A stretch of DNA of 64,000 nt from Bifidobacterium xylocopae (GTDB lineage: Bacteria; Actinomycetota; Actinomycetes; Actinomycetales; Bifidobacteriaceae). This document shows positions 1-7,920 of this stretch, piece by piece. A program made the position numbers and the translations under genes. The notes beneath the pieces are model-generated. The model did not search any database. It saw only the letters and a program-made list of their open reading frames with translations, and was not told the DNA's origin. The number at the start of each line of letters is the position of its first letter. Position 1 is the stretch's first letter. The DNA lies in the NCBI RefSeq assembly GCF_003315615.1, contig NZ_PDCH01000002.1, positions 1-64,000 of the forward strand, in the 5' to 3' direction.

Positions 1-104
1 TTGGCGTGCGCCTGCCGGGCTGCCCCCCCCCCCCCGATGGTGGCGATGGCTAGGGTCATGGCCAGTGCGGTGGCGGTGGTGCGGCGTGTGCGGGTGTGGC
101 GCAT
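1..104 (-). CDS. Secreted or surface protein, N-terminal end only (window edge)
   Basis: Only the first 34 codons are in the window. The product starts with a basic stretch (MRHTRTRRTT), a hydrophobic core (ATALAMTLAIATI), four glycines and an AHA motif that would serve as a signal-peptidase I site, so the protein is exported. A GAGGAG ribosome site lies 11 nt before the ATG at 104. The four glycines are encoded by an uninterrupted run of 13 G (sense strand); at this length the frame stays open to the window edge and gives the AHA site. In Bifidobacterium breve, sortase-dependent pilus genes are switched by G-tract slippage near their 5' ends, so a pilin or other surface protein is a reasonable guess, but the mature protein is not visible and the identity is unknown. 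Confidence 0.6.
   Translation of the reverse strand, partial: MRHTRTRRTTATALAMTLAIATIGGGGAARQAHA
23..35. repeat. Homopolymer of 13 C (13 G on the coding strand)
   Basis: A pure C13 run lies inside the signal-peptide codons of the minus-strand gene that starts at 104. A change of one or two bases would shift the frame directly before the predicted cleavage site, so it can act as an ON/OFF slippage switch. Confidence 0.85.
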
Positions 105-247
105 GGTGGTGTCGGCTCCTCGAAGATGCGAGAACGGGAGGCGGGCTCGCCCGGCCTGTGCCGTGGCGTGCGCTTCCGTTGTGGTTCCCCTGGTGCGCGC
201 CGGCGGATCCGGTTCCCCAACCGTGGCCGTGGGCGCGATATGCTGCC

Positions 248-253
248 AGTATA
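248..253 (-). promoter_or_regulatory. Candidate extended -10 box for the secreted-protein gene
   Basis: On the minus strand the sequence reads TGCTATACT, an extended -10 element, about 145 nt before the ATG at 104. A GCTGC/GCAGC inverted pair surrounds it. No good -35 box is visible. The stretch 105-343 otherwise holds no gene I can support. Confidence 0.35.
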
Positions 254-343
254 GCAGCGTGGCCGACCCGGGGCCGAAGGCGCCGGCCTGGACGGCCCGC
301 GGGCCAGACGCCGGGGGGGTGTCGGTCGCCGGCGGCGGAAGGC

Positions 344-1312
344 TCAGACCTGGGCGCTGAGGCGGGCGGCCAGCCGGTCCAGGAGCCTGCTGACACCCGG
401 GGCGATGGGGGCGCCATCCAGGGCCTGGCGGGCCTGGCTCAACTGGCTGCGTGCCCCGTCCTTGGCGCCGTCCACCAGGGACGGATGCGCCTGCAGGTAG
501 GCCAGGACCTCCGCCGGGTCGTCTGATTCGAGGACCTGCGCGAAGGCCGGGTCGGACTCCAGGCCCAGGATGACGGGGAGGGTGTAGATGCGCTCCCGGA
601 TGTCCTCCAGCTTGGGTTTGCCGGACTCGTGGGCCACGTCGAAGTCGCCGATGTCGTCGATGATCTGGAAGGCCATGCCCAGGTGCTCGCCGAAGTCGTG
701 GGCGGCGGCCAGAAGGTCGGGGGAGGGGTCGGACGTGCCCAGCTTGACGCCGGTCGTGGCCGCCAGGCGGAAGAGGGCGGCGGTCTTGCCGCGGATGGCG
801 CGCTCGTAGTAGGCGCGGGTGACGGCCGTGTCGCCCCGGGCGGACTCCTGCAGGAGCTCGCCGCCCACGATCTCGCAGACCGTGCCGGCCTGCTCGCGGA
901 TGAAGGCCGTGTCCGGAGCGATGGAGGCCATGATCTCCATATAGCGCGAGAGGATCAGATCGCCCAGGTAGATGGCGGCCTTGTTGCCCCTGGTGGTGTG
1001 GACCGTGGGCCGGCCCCGGCGGGTGTCCGCGTCGTCGAGCACGTCGTCGTGGACCAGGGTGGCCAGGTGGAGCATCTCGATGGCCGCGGCCCCGGTGACC
1101 AGGGGGCTGTCGGGACCCAGCGGACCGGAGGCGGCCGGCGCCCCGGCCCGCCCGAACAGCAGCAGCAGGGCGGCGCGGATCATCTTGCCATGGTTGTCCA
1201 GCAGCCGCCGGTAGTCCTCCCGGTAGGGGGCCACCGAGGTCTCCTCGCGCCGCAGCCGGCCGACCACCTGCTCCATGTCCCCCCTGAGCAGGGCGCGCTG
1301 CCTGTCTGTCAT
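344..1312 (-). CDS. Polyprenyl (trans-isoprenyl) diphosphate synthase
   Basis: Condenses isopentenyl diphosphate with allylic diphosphates to make the long prenyl chain for undecaprenyl-type lipid carriers or quinones; cytoplasmic. Both aspartate-rich motifs are present: HDDVLDDADTRRG (first DDxxxD with the downstream arginines) and QIIDDIGDF (second). Length of about 322 aa is normal for the family. I chose the ATG at 1312 because GAGAGG precedes it by about 12 nt and a TATATT box lies a little further upstream; an in-frame start at 1444 would add 44 residues without family similarity. The gene is transcribed away from the MFS operon. Product chain length cannot be read with confidence from the sequence, so no gene symbol is given. 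Confidence 0.9.
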   Translation of the reverse strand: MTDRQRALLRGDMEQVVGRLRREETSVAPYREDYRRLLDNHGKMIRAALLLLFGRAGAPAASGPLGPDSPLVTGAAAIEMLHLATLVHDDVLDDADTRRGRPTVHTTRGNKAAIYLGDLILSRYMEIMASIAPDTAFIREQAGTVCEIVGGELLQESARGDTAVTRAYYERAIRGKTAALFRLAATTGVKLGTSDPSPDLLAAAHDFGEHLGMAFQIIDDIGDFDVAHESGKPKLEDIRERIYTLPVILGLESDPAFAQVLESDDPAEVLAYLQAHPSLVDGAKDGARSQLSQARQALDGAPIAPGVSRLLDRLAARLSAQV

Positions 1313-1671
1313 GTGCGACTCAACCTCTCGAAAGTGCCGATGCTCCCAATATAGCAAGGGGAACGGGCCTTGGACCGCCAAATTCCCGTCCCTGGGGGTG
1401 GCGGTTGCCCCAAGTGTCTTCCGGTTCACAGTAGGGCGGGCCACGCGAGGTTCCGACCCTTCAGGGCCGCTGGGCTTCGTCCGGGTTCGCGTCGGCGACG
1501 GGGCGGTGTCGTCCGAATGGGGGACAGGGCTCGGGCGGGCCGGACGACAGGTCGGCGCGGGCCAAGCCCATAGGCTCGGAATCGTTGCAGGGCCTCACCG
1601 TCCCATGGACGGCCGCCCTGGATTCGAGGCGGTCATCGGCTACGGTGCCGCAGGAGGAAGGCGCGACGATT
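1313..1671. other. Divergent intergenic region, no gene seen
   Basis: About 360 bases between the minus-strand prenyl synthase and the plus-strand exporter operon. It must hold promoters for both. A TATATT box just upstream of the prenyl synthase start is the only element I can point to. No convincing inverted repeat or -35/-10 pair for the exporter was found. Confidence 0.5.
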
Positions 1672-3309
1672 ATGTCCATGCGGATAGGGACCACACAGAC
1701 CGGCCCAGGGGAGGCCAGGATGGCCGGGGCCGGCGGCGGGACAGCCGGTGCCATGCCCGGCAGGAAGCTCGGCCTGATTCTGACCGGCCTCATCATCGCC
1801 GTGTCGATGACCAATATAGATTCCACGATCGTCTCCCTGTCCAGCCAGGCCGTGCAGACCGGGCTGGGGTTCACAGCCGGCGGCATCCAGTGGGTGGTCA
1901 ACGCCTACATGCTGGCATCAGCGGCGGCCTTCCCCATCTGCGGCCACCTGTCCGACCGGGTGGGGTACAAGCGGATCATGCTCATGGGCACGTTCCTGTT
2001 CGGGCTGGGCTCCCTGGGATGCGGCATGGTGCCAGGCGGATCGTCCGCCCTCGCGCTCATGCTCGCTGCGCGCGCTCTGCAAGGCATCGGCCAGTCCATG
2101 ATGTTCCCGGCCGCCATCGGAATCCTCTTCTCGTATTCAGCGCCCGTCAGCCGGGCGAAGAACATGGCGCTGTTCTTCGCGGTCACCGGTGCGATGACCT
2201 GCCTGGGGCCGATTCTGGGCTCCTGGCTGGTCACCTACTCCTGGCGTGCCATCTTTTTCATCAACCTGCCCCTGGCCCTCGCCGCCATCGCCATGATCGC
2301 CCTGATGATCCCCACCGACTTGCGTTCGGGCGGGGATGGGCATCGGATCGACTGGCTTGGCGGGCTGATCGCGGGCGCGGCCATGGTGGCCCTGATCGTG
2401 CCCCTGCAGCAGGGACGGTCGGTGGGCTGGTCCGACTGGCGGATCGTGACCGGGCTGACCGCCTCCATCCTGCTGTTCGCCTTCTTCATCATCTGGGAGC
2501 GGCGGCAGGAGCACCCGGTCATCAAGCTCAGGGTCTTTGCAAACGGCCCCTTCGACATCTCCCAGTTCGCCATGTTGGTCGCGGCCGTCATCTTCCAGCC
2601 GATCATGTACTTCCTGAGCGTCTACGGTCTTCTGGCCCTGGACCGCTCCACGTTGATGACCAGCCTGTTCATCCTCTACTTCTTCTTCGGCTACCTGGTC
2701 TCCGCCATGTTCGGCGCCCGCGTCTTCAGCCGGGGCGGGATGAAGCCCGTCCTGCTGATCGCCGGCCTGGTGGCGGCGGCGGGTTTCGGGTGGATGTCCG
2801 TCAGTGCCGGATCATTGGACAAGGGGTTGCCGGGCAACACGCTCTGGCTCTCACTGGCCATGGTGGTCGCCGGCGCCGGCATCGGCTTCATGTTCTCGCC
2901 GTCCTCGACCGACACCGTGGACCGGGCCATAGGCGCCTCATACGGCGAGGTGTCGGCCATCAACCAGATGTTCAAGAACTTCGGGGGTGCCCTGGGCATG
3001 GCCGTTCTGGGCCCCCTGTGCACGCACTATTTCGCCCGGGACATCCACAGGGGGTTGGGCAAGTACGGGGTGAGCATGGACCAGGCGCGGGCCATCGCCG
3101 ATTCGGTGGGCTCGGGCTCCGGCTCTTCAGGCGCTGCGGGCTCCCGGCTGGCCGGCATGTCCGAAGTCATGCGTCGGAGCGTCATGGATGTGGTGCGTGC
3201 CTCGTATGCGACCGGTTCAGGCAAGGTCTTCGCCGCCATGGCCGTCCTCTCGTTGGGGTTCGTGCTATTGGCGCTGGCCTACCCCCGCAAGCGCACGGAC
3301 CGAAGATAA
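1672..3309 (+). CDS. DHA2-type MFS drug exporter
   Basis: Integral membrane proton/drug antiporter of the 14-helix DHA2 group of the major facilitator superfamily (about 545 aa). The start of helix 1 reads NIDSTIVSLSSQAV, motif A between helices 2 and 3 is GHLSDRVGYKRIM, and the LGPILGSWL segment is the motif C typical of antiporters. After helix 14 the tail is short and basic (YPRKRTDRR). A Gly/Ser-rich insert (GSGSGSSGAAGS) sits in the loop before the last helix. GGAGGAAGG lies about 13 nt before the ATG at 1672. Only 24 nt separate it from the downstream histidine kinase gene, so exporter and two-component system are probably one operon and the exporter is probably induced by the signal that the kinase senses. 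The substrate is unknown. Confidence 0.88.
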   Translation: MSMRIGTTQTGPGEARMAGAGGGTAGAMPGRKLGLILTGLIIAVSMTNIDSTIVSLSSQAVQTGLGFTAGGIQWVVNAYMLASAAAFPICGHLSDRVGYKRIMLMGTFLFGLGSLGCGMVPGGSSALALMLAARALQGIGQSMMFPAAIGILFSYSAPVSRAKNMALFFAVTGAMTCLGPILGSWLVTYSWRAIFFINLPLALAAIAMIALMIPTDLRSGGDGHRIDWLGGLIAGAAMVALIVPLQQGRSVGWSDWRIVTGLTASILLFAFFIIWERRQEHPVIKLRVFANGPFDISQFAMLVAAVIFQPIMYFLSVYGLLALDRSTLMTSLFILYFFFGYLVSAMFGARVFSRGGMKPVLLIAGLVAAAGFGWMSVSAGSLDKGLPGNTLWLSLAMVVAGAGIGFMFSPSSTDTVDRAIGASYGEVSAINQMFKNFGGALGMAVLGPLCTHYFARDIHRGLGKYGVSMDQARAIADSVGSGSGSSGAAGSRLAGMSEVMRRSVMDVVRASYATGSGKVFAAMAVLSLGFVLLALAYPRKRTDRR

Positions 3310-3333
3310 GCTAAAGGCAGGGAGGAGGCGCCT

Positions 3334-4656
3334 ATGTCGGATAGCACGGTTGGGGGGATTCCCCAGGCGGGCAGTGCCAGGACACTGACTCAGCGGCGGC
3401 GGGTATACACCACCTGGAATTGGTACTTTCTGATCGAGCTGGCCTGCGTGATTGCCGTCGATCTCGCCTTCTCGCGCGCACCGTTGGGGCAGCGGCTGAT
3501 CTCCGCGCTGCTGCTGGCCCTGCCCTGCCTCTTCTTCGTCCGCTCAATTCTGGGTCGAATCTACGAGAGGGAACCGGCAGCCCAGCGCGAGCCGGTCAGC
3601 AAGACAGGTCTGCGCGGATGGATCTTCGCGCTGGCGGTGGTGGTCTGCACCCTGCTCGCCAGCTGGATGGACCGTACGGCGATCCTGGCGCAGATATACG
3701 TCATCCCCGCGCTGTTCATCGCCTTTTCCTATCTGCCGGCCCTGGGCATCGTCGCCGCCATGAACTGCGGGTTCGCCGTACAGGCGCTCGCTGGGCTGAG
3801 GGTCATAGGGTCCGATTTGGGCGACTCGCTCGTGATGTTCGCCATCACGGTGGTCTTTTCGGCCATGATCGGCGAATCATTCGATGTGCTGGCCCGGACC
3901 AACGCCCGCAACCAGCGGCTGCTGGACCAGCTGGAACGGCAGCAGGAGACCATCAGACGACTGAGCAGGCAGGAGGGGGCCCTGGCCGAACGGGAGCGGG
4001 TGGCCCGGGAGATGCACGATACGATCGCCCAGTCCCTGGCCTCGATCCTGGCCCTGAGCCGAGCGGTCAGGGCGGAGATGGACACCGACGGCGACCAGGC
4101 CGACCGGCACCTGGGCATGATCGGCGAACTGGCCAAGTCCAGCCTGGACGACACACGCCGCATGATCGCCGACTCGGAACCCGCCGATTTGGAGGGCAAG
4201 GACCTGGCCGCCGCCATCCGCCGGACTGCCGGGAAAGCGGCCGAACGCTCCGGCCTGAGCGTCGAATGCACGGTTCGTGAACCATTGCCCATCCTGGGGC
4301 GCAGGCGGGAAGTGGCCATCCTGCGGATAGCCCAGGAGGCCCTGGCCAATACAATCAAACACGCACAGGCCAGTCGGGTTCGCCTGGACCTGGGAGTGGA
4401 GACGGGGAAGACGGGCCGGCGGCTCACGCTGACCGTAAGCGATGACGGCTGCGGTTTCGACCCTGGCCAGGCCAGGCGGCAGGCGGCAGCCCGGCCCGGA
4501 CACGGCTACGGGCTGGAGGATATGCGCCAGCGGGCGGCCGAATCCGGGGGCAGGCTCACGCTGGATTCACGGCCGGGCTGCGGGACCGAACTGGGCGTGG
4601 TCTTCGAGCTGACGCCCCGTCGTGAGGTGGAACATGCAGGGAAAGGGGTGTCATGA
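3334..4656 (+). CDS. NarL-family sensor histidine kinase
   Basis: Membrane sensor kinase of the HisKA_3 type, 440 aa. Five or so hydrophobic segments fill residues 30-180, followed by a coiled region and the dimerisation/phospho-acceptor helix with H228 in REMHDTIAQSLASI. The HATPase domain has EALANTIKHA (N box), DDGCGFD (G1) and GHGYGLEDM (G2). Strong Shine-Dalgarno AGGGAGGAGG before the ATG. It follows the DHA2 exporter by 24 nt and overlaps the response regulator start by ATGA, so the three genes are co-transcribed and the kinase and regulator are translationally coupled. The membrane-embedded sensor with almost no extracellular domain resembles kinases that watch membrane stress or antibiotics; the ligand cannot be inferred. 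Confidence 0.92.
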   Translation: MSDSTVGGIPQAGSARTLTQRRRVYTTWNWYFLIELACVIAVDLAFSRAPLGQRLISALLLALPCLFFVRSILGRIYEREPAAQREPVSKTGLRGWIFALAVVVCTLLASWMDRTAILAQIYVIPALFIAFSYLPALGIVAAMNCGFAVQALAGLRVIGSDLGDSLVMFAITVVFSAMIGESFDVLARTNARNQRLLDQLERQQETIRRLSRQEGALAERERVAREMHDTIAQSLASILALSRAVRAEMDTDGDQADRHLGMIGELAKSSLDDTRRMIADSEPADLEGKDLAAAIRRTAGKAAERSGLSVECTVREPLPILGRRREVAILRIAQEALANTIKHAQASRVRLDLGVETGKTGRRLTLTVSDDGCGFDPGQARRQAAARPGHGYGLEDMRQRAAESGGRLTLDSRPGCGTELGVVFELTPRREVEHAGKGVS

Positions 4657-5264
4657 TACGTATCGTCATGGCGGACGACCACCCGATGGTGCGCGAGGGC
4701 ATCCGCTCCATGCTGGCCAGGCACGCCGAACTGGAAATAGTGGCGGAGGCAGGTGATGGCGGCGAGGCGCTCGCGGCCGTGGAGGAGCGGCGGCCCGACC
4801 TGCTCCTGCTCGATCTGCGGATGCCGGATATGGACGGTCCCGAAGTCACGCGGAAGGCCCTGTCCGTGGATCCGGAACTCAAGATACTGATCCTGACCAC
4901 CTACGACTCGGATTCGGACATCCTCACCGCCATCGAGGCAGGCGCCCACGGCTATCTGCTCAAGGACGTGGAACCCGACGTACTGGCTCAGGCCATCCGG
5001 GACACCGTGGCTGGCCGCACCGTCCTGGACCCCCAGGCCGCAGGGGCGGTGGCCAGGGGTCTCAAGCCCGACCCCCGGCCCACCCTGTCCGAGCGGGAGC
5101 TGGCCGTGCTCCGCCTGGCCGCCGATGGTCTGACCAACAGGCAGATAGCCGCCCGCCTCTACCTGGGTGAGACGACTGTCAAGACCTACTTTTCCCGCAT
5201 CTTCGCCAAGCTGGGTGTCAACGACCGGACCGCAGCCGTCGCCGAAGCCTACGACATGCTCTGA
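4653..5264 (+). CDS. NarL/LuxR-family response regulator
   Basis: DNA-binding partner of the kinase encoded directly upstream. Receiver domain at residues 1-120 with the acidic pocket D8/D9, phospho-acceptor D54 (LLLLDLRMPDMDG) and K104 region (YLLKDVEP); C-terminal LuxR helix-turn-helix at about 140-203 (LSERELAVLRLAADGLTNRQIA, abbreviated here as the LSERE...TNRQIA block, then VKTYFSRIFAKLGV). Length of 203 aa is typical. The start overlaps the kinase stop by four bases. It probably controls the upstream exporter gene. Confidence 0.93.
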   Translation: MIRIVMADDHPMVREGIRSMLARHAELEIVAEAGDGGEALAAVEERRPDLLLLDLRMPDMDGPEVTRKALSVDPELKILILTTYDSDSDILTAIEAGAHGYLLKDVEPDVLAQAIRDTVAGRTVLDPQAAGAVARGLKPDPRPTLSERELAVLRLAADGLTNRQIAARLYLGETTVKTYFSRIFAKLGVNDRTAAVAEAYDML

Positions 5265-5299
5265 GCGAAGGCGCCTTCGTCCGGTGACTCCTTGAAGGG

Positions 5300-5343
5300 C
5301 CTGGCGGCTGCCGGGGGGCCGCTGCCCGCCAGGTCGTGCTTTT
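5300..5343 (+). terminator. Candidate terminator after the exporter/two-component operon
   Basis: Inverted repeat CCTGGCGG (5300-5307) with CCGCCAGG (5326-5333), an inner GGC/GCC pair, and TGCTTTT a few bases later. A separate perfect 14-bp palindrome CGAAGGCGCCTTCG lies just after the stop codon at 5264. Confidence 0.45.
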
Positions 5344-5393
5344 GGGGGAAGGCAGAGGCTGTATTCTCGGGTCTGGTGAAGTAGGGTAATGGT

Positions 5394-6839
5394 ATGAGCG
5401 ATGCACAGGATTTAATGGCCGCGAGGCGGGGCGGCGCCATTGAGGACGACCGCCCCCTGTCCGTCTCGGCGCGGCTGGGGCGGCTGCAGTTCCACCGCTC
5501 GGGCAAGTTCCGCGTCCTGCAGTTTGCGGACGCCCAGGAGGGACCCAAGGTCTCGGCTGACACCGTGCGTCTGATCGCGGCGGCCTGCGACGCGGCCCGG
5601 CCCGATCTGGTGGTCTTCTCCGGCAACCAGATCGCCGGCTACGACAGCGCCTATGAGAAGACCTTCCGTAAACGCCGCTGGTCCACCCGCCTGGACCCCG
5701 TCTACTCGGCGGGTCTCACCATGAGCCGATGGGTGGGCGACGCCATCCAGGGATTCATGAAGCCCGATCACAGCGAAGGCCAGGAGGACGCCCAGGGGGG
5801 CAAGGACGACGCCGCCGGTCGCAGGGAGCGGGAGCTGGGCGACAGTGAGGAGCTGGTCCGGCGGACCATATCCCAACTGGTCGCGCCTCTGGTGGAGCGG
5901 GGCATACCCTTCGCCGTGACATACGGCAACCACGACTTCCAATGCGGGCTGGACACCGACCGACTGGATGCCATCTACCGGGAATTCCCCGGCTGCCTGA
6001 ACCCTGAATCGACCGCCTCGGCCGGTTACGGGCGGCCCCGGCCACTGCCGGCATCCGGTTTGGGCGACCAGCGCGGCTACGCCTGCGAGCCGGGCACGTT
6101 CGCACTGCCTGTCGCCGACGAGTACGGGCGGCAGTCCGTCCTGGGCCTGGTGCTGCTGGATTCGGGCGACTACGACCGCAGGGGTGGCTACGGGTCGCCC
6201 TCCAAGCGGGCGCTGGACTTCCTGGGACGGGTGCCGGGGCTCGTGGGCCAGCGGTCCATGGTCTTCCAGCACATGCCCCTGCCCCAGTTCTACCGCCTGC
6301 TCAAACCGGTCCCCGCCACGACCGCCAACGCCATCCAGGGCTATCGCTCCTTCGATTCGGCCTGCTACACGCTCGATGAGTCCAAGGCCCTGCCCGGTTC
6401 CTTCCTGGGCGAGGGGGTCTCCTGCCCGGACCACGACAGCGGGGAGTTCGCGATTCTGCGCAAGTCCGGGTATTTCGCGCTCTTCGCAGGGCATGACCAC
6501 CGCAACGGATTCGTTGGCGATGTGGACGGGGTGACCTTGGGCGTGACCCCCACCTGCGGGTTCGGCTCCTACGGGCCGGCACCGGCCAAAAGGGCGGCAC
6601 GGCTGTTCGAGTTCGACATCCGCCACCCCTACCGGCCGCGCACGCAACTGCTTGAATTCGGCCGTTTGGTAGGGCGGTCCAGCTCCCACAAGGCATACAC
6701 CTTCGCACTCAGCCACATGCCGGTGTCCAAGGGCGACGCCTTCGACCTGCTGCGCAAGCCAGGCCTGCTGGCTGGCGGGCTGGCCACGCTGCTGGCCGGC
6801 TTCCTGGCCTCCCACGGTTCGTCCAAGCGCCGGCGCTGA
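5394..6839 (+). CDS. Calcineurin-like metallophosphoesterase with unusual metal motifs
   Basis: About 481 aa. The fold signature is present: FADAQEG (residues 45-51), VFSGNQIAG (75-83), TYGNHDF, FQHMPLP and FAGHDHRNGF, in the order of a purple-acid/calcineurin-type phosphoesterase. However, the first two motifs differ from the usual D-x-H and G-D-x: D46 is followed by Q48 rather than His, and the usual Asp of GD is N78. The later NHD and GHDH motifs are intact. The C-terminus ends in a hydrophobic stretch and a basic tail (SSKRRR), which may touch the membrane. No Shine-Dalgarno; TAGGGT lies 6 nt before the ATG, so the mRNA may be leaderless. Substrate unknown. Confidence 0.8.
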   Translation: MSDAQDLMAARRGGAIEDDRPLSVSARLGRLQFHRSGKFRVLQFADAQEGPKVSADTVRLIAAACDAARPDLVVFSGNQIAGYDSAYEKTFRKRRWSTRLDPVYSAGLTMSRWVGDAIQGFMKPDHSEGQEDAQGGKDDAAGRRERELGDSEELVRRTISQLVAPLVERGIPFAVTYGNHDFQCGLDTDRLDAIYREFPGCLNPESTASAGYGRPRPLPASGLGDQRGYACEPGTFALPVADEYGRQSVLGLVLLDSGDYDRRGGYGSPSKRALDFLGRVPGLVGQRSMVFQHMPLPQFYRLLKPVPATTANAIQGYRSFDSACYTLDESKALPGSFLGEGVSCPDHDSGEFAILRKSGYFALFAGHDHRNGFVGDVDGVTLGVTPTCGFGSYGPAPAKRAARLFEFDIRHPYRPRTQLLEFGRLVGRSSSHKAYTFALSHMPVSKGDAFDLLRKPGLLAGGLATLLAGFLASHGSSKRRR

Positions 6840-6844
6840 ACGCT

Positions 6845-6878
6845 TCCGGTGCCCAGCTGGGGCCAGGGGGGTACCGGA
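6845..6878. terminator. Candidate bidirectional terminator between convergent genes
   Basis: TCCGGT (6845-6850) pairs with ACCGGA (6873-6878) across a G-rich loop in the 43-base gap between the phosphoesterase and the IclR gene, which converge. There is no U-run, so the call is weak. Confidence 0.3.
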
Positions 6879-6882
6879 GGGG

Positions 6883-7713
6883 TCAGACGCCCAGGCGGCC
6901 GCCGACGCGCTGGAGGTTGTCGGTAAGGTATTTGCCGGCTGCCATGACCAGCGGGGCGTAATGGCGGCCGGGGGCCCGGCTCATGCGTTCCACCGGCCCG
7001 GAGATGGAGATGGCCGCCATGACCTGCCCGGCGGGGTTGCGGATGGGGGCCGAGATGGAGCAGACGCCCTGCTCGTGTTCGTTGATGGACTCGGCCCAGC
7101 CGCGCTTGCGCACGTCGGCCAGGCGGGCGGCGCTGAATGTGGCCCGCATGAGGATCTGGTGGATGCGCTCGGGTGCGTCCCAGGCCAGGAGGATCTGCGA
7201 GGCCGCGCCCGCCTGCATGGGCAGGACCGCGCCGACCGGGATTGAATCGCGCAGGCCCGAGGGCCGGTCCAGGGCGGCGATGCATACCCGGTGCTCGCCC
7301 TGCCGACGGAAGATCTGGGCGGATTCGCCGGTACGGCTGAGCAGGGTGCGCAGGATGGGGCCGGCTGCGGTCAGGAGCCGGTCCTCACCGGCGGCCGCGG
7401 CAAGTTCGGCGAAGCGCGAGCCCAGGGTGAACCGGCCATGCTCGTCCCGGCAGACGAAGCGGTGCCGCTCCAAGGCCGTGGCGAGTCGGTGGGCCGTGGG
7501 CCGGGCCAGGCCGGTGGCGGCGACCAGCTGTCCGAGCGTGCTGGGGCCTGCTTCCAGGGCGTCCAGGATTTTGACGGTTTTGTCGAGCACGCCCACGCCG
7601 GAGTGGGTGTCGCCCTCGTCATGGGAGGTCTCGTCGGTGCTGCCGAGCCGTGCTTGGTGTATGGCATCATCGAACCAGGTATGGTCTGCTGCTGTGTGTG
7701 AAGATTGTGCCAT
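6883..7713 (-). CDS. ndgR: IclR-family regulator, NdgR/LtbR type
   Basis: 276 aa transcription factor. An acidic N-terminal tail of about 38 residues precedes GVGVLDKTVKILDALEAG and the winged helix (LGQLVAATGLARPTAHRLA region, residues 60-80); the IclR effector domain follows, with GESAQIFRRQGEHRVC and PVGAVLPMQAGAASQILLAW. This pattern matches actinobacterial NdgR/LtbR, which controls leuCD and other amino-acid genes in Streptomyces and Corynebacterium. In those genomes, and in several bifidobacteria, leuC is the divergent neighbour; here the divergent neighbour is a CPBP protease gene instead. No clear Shine-Dalgarno precedes the ATG. The symbol is given by family resemblance. Confidence 0.85.
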   Translation of the reverse strand: MAQSSHTAADHTWFDDAIHQARLGSTDETSHDEGDTHSGVGVLDKTVKILDALEAGPSTLGQLVAATGLARPTAHRLATALERHRFVCRDEHGRFTLGSRFAELAAAAGEDRLLTAAGPILRTLLSRTGESAQIFRRQGEHRVCIAALDRPSGLRDSIPVGAVLPMQAGAASQILLAWDAPERIHQILMRATFSAARLADVRKRGWAESINEHEQGVCSISAPIRNPAGQVMAAISISGPVERMSRAPGRHYAPLVMAAGKYLTDNLQRVGGRLGV

Positions 7714-7920
7714 ACCCTATAACGGTACATCTCAGTATGTGAACGCAAAGAGTCCGTATTGTTTCTGAAAGCTTACGCGGCCCCGGCCGTCGCCCTTTCG
7801 CCGGAAGGCCCGGGGCCGATGGGTTGTGACCCGGTTATCGGCCCCCATGGGGTGTATCTTAAGAGAGGGGTATGGCAGGCTGCGGGGCAGTTATGCCCGG
7901 GCTTCGGCATGAGGGGACGC

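Noticed and set aside
1275-3314. 679-codon plus-strand frame overlapping the MFS exporter
   Set aside because: Arginine/proline/histidine-rich shadow in another frame; the exporter frame has membrane helices and family motifs.
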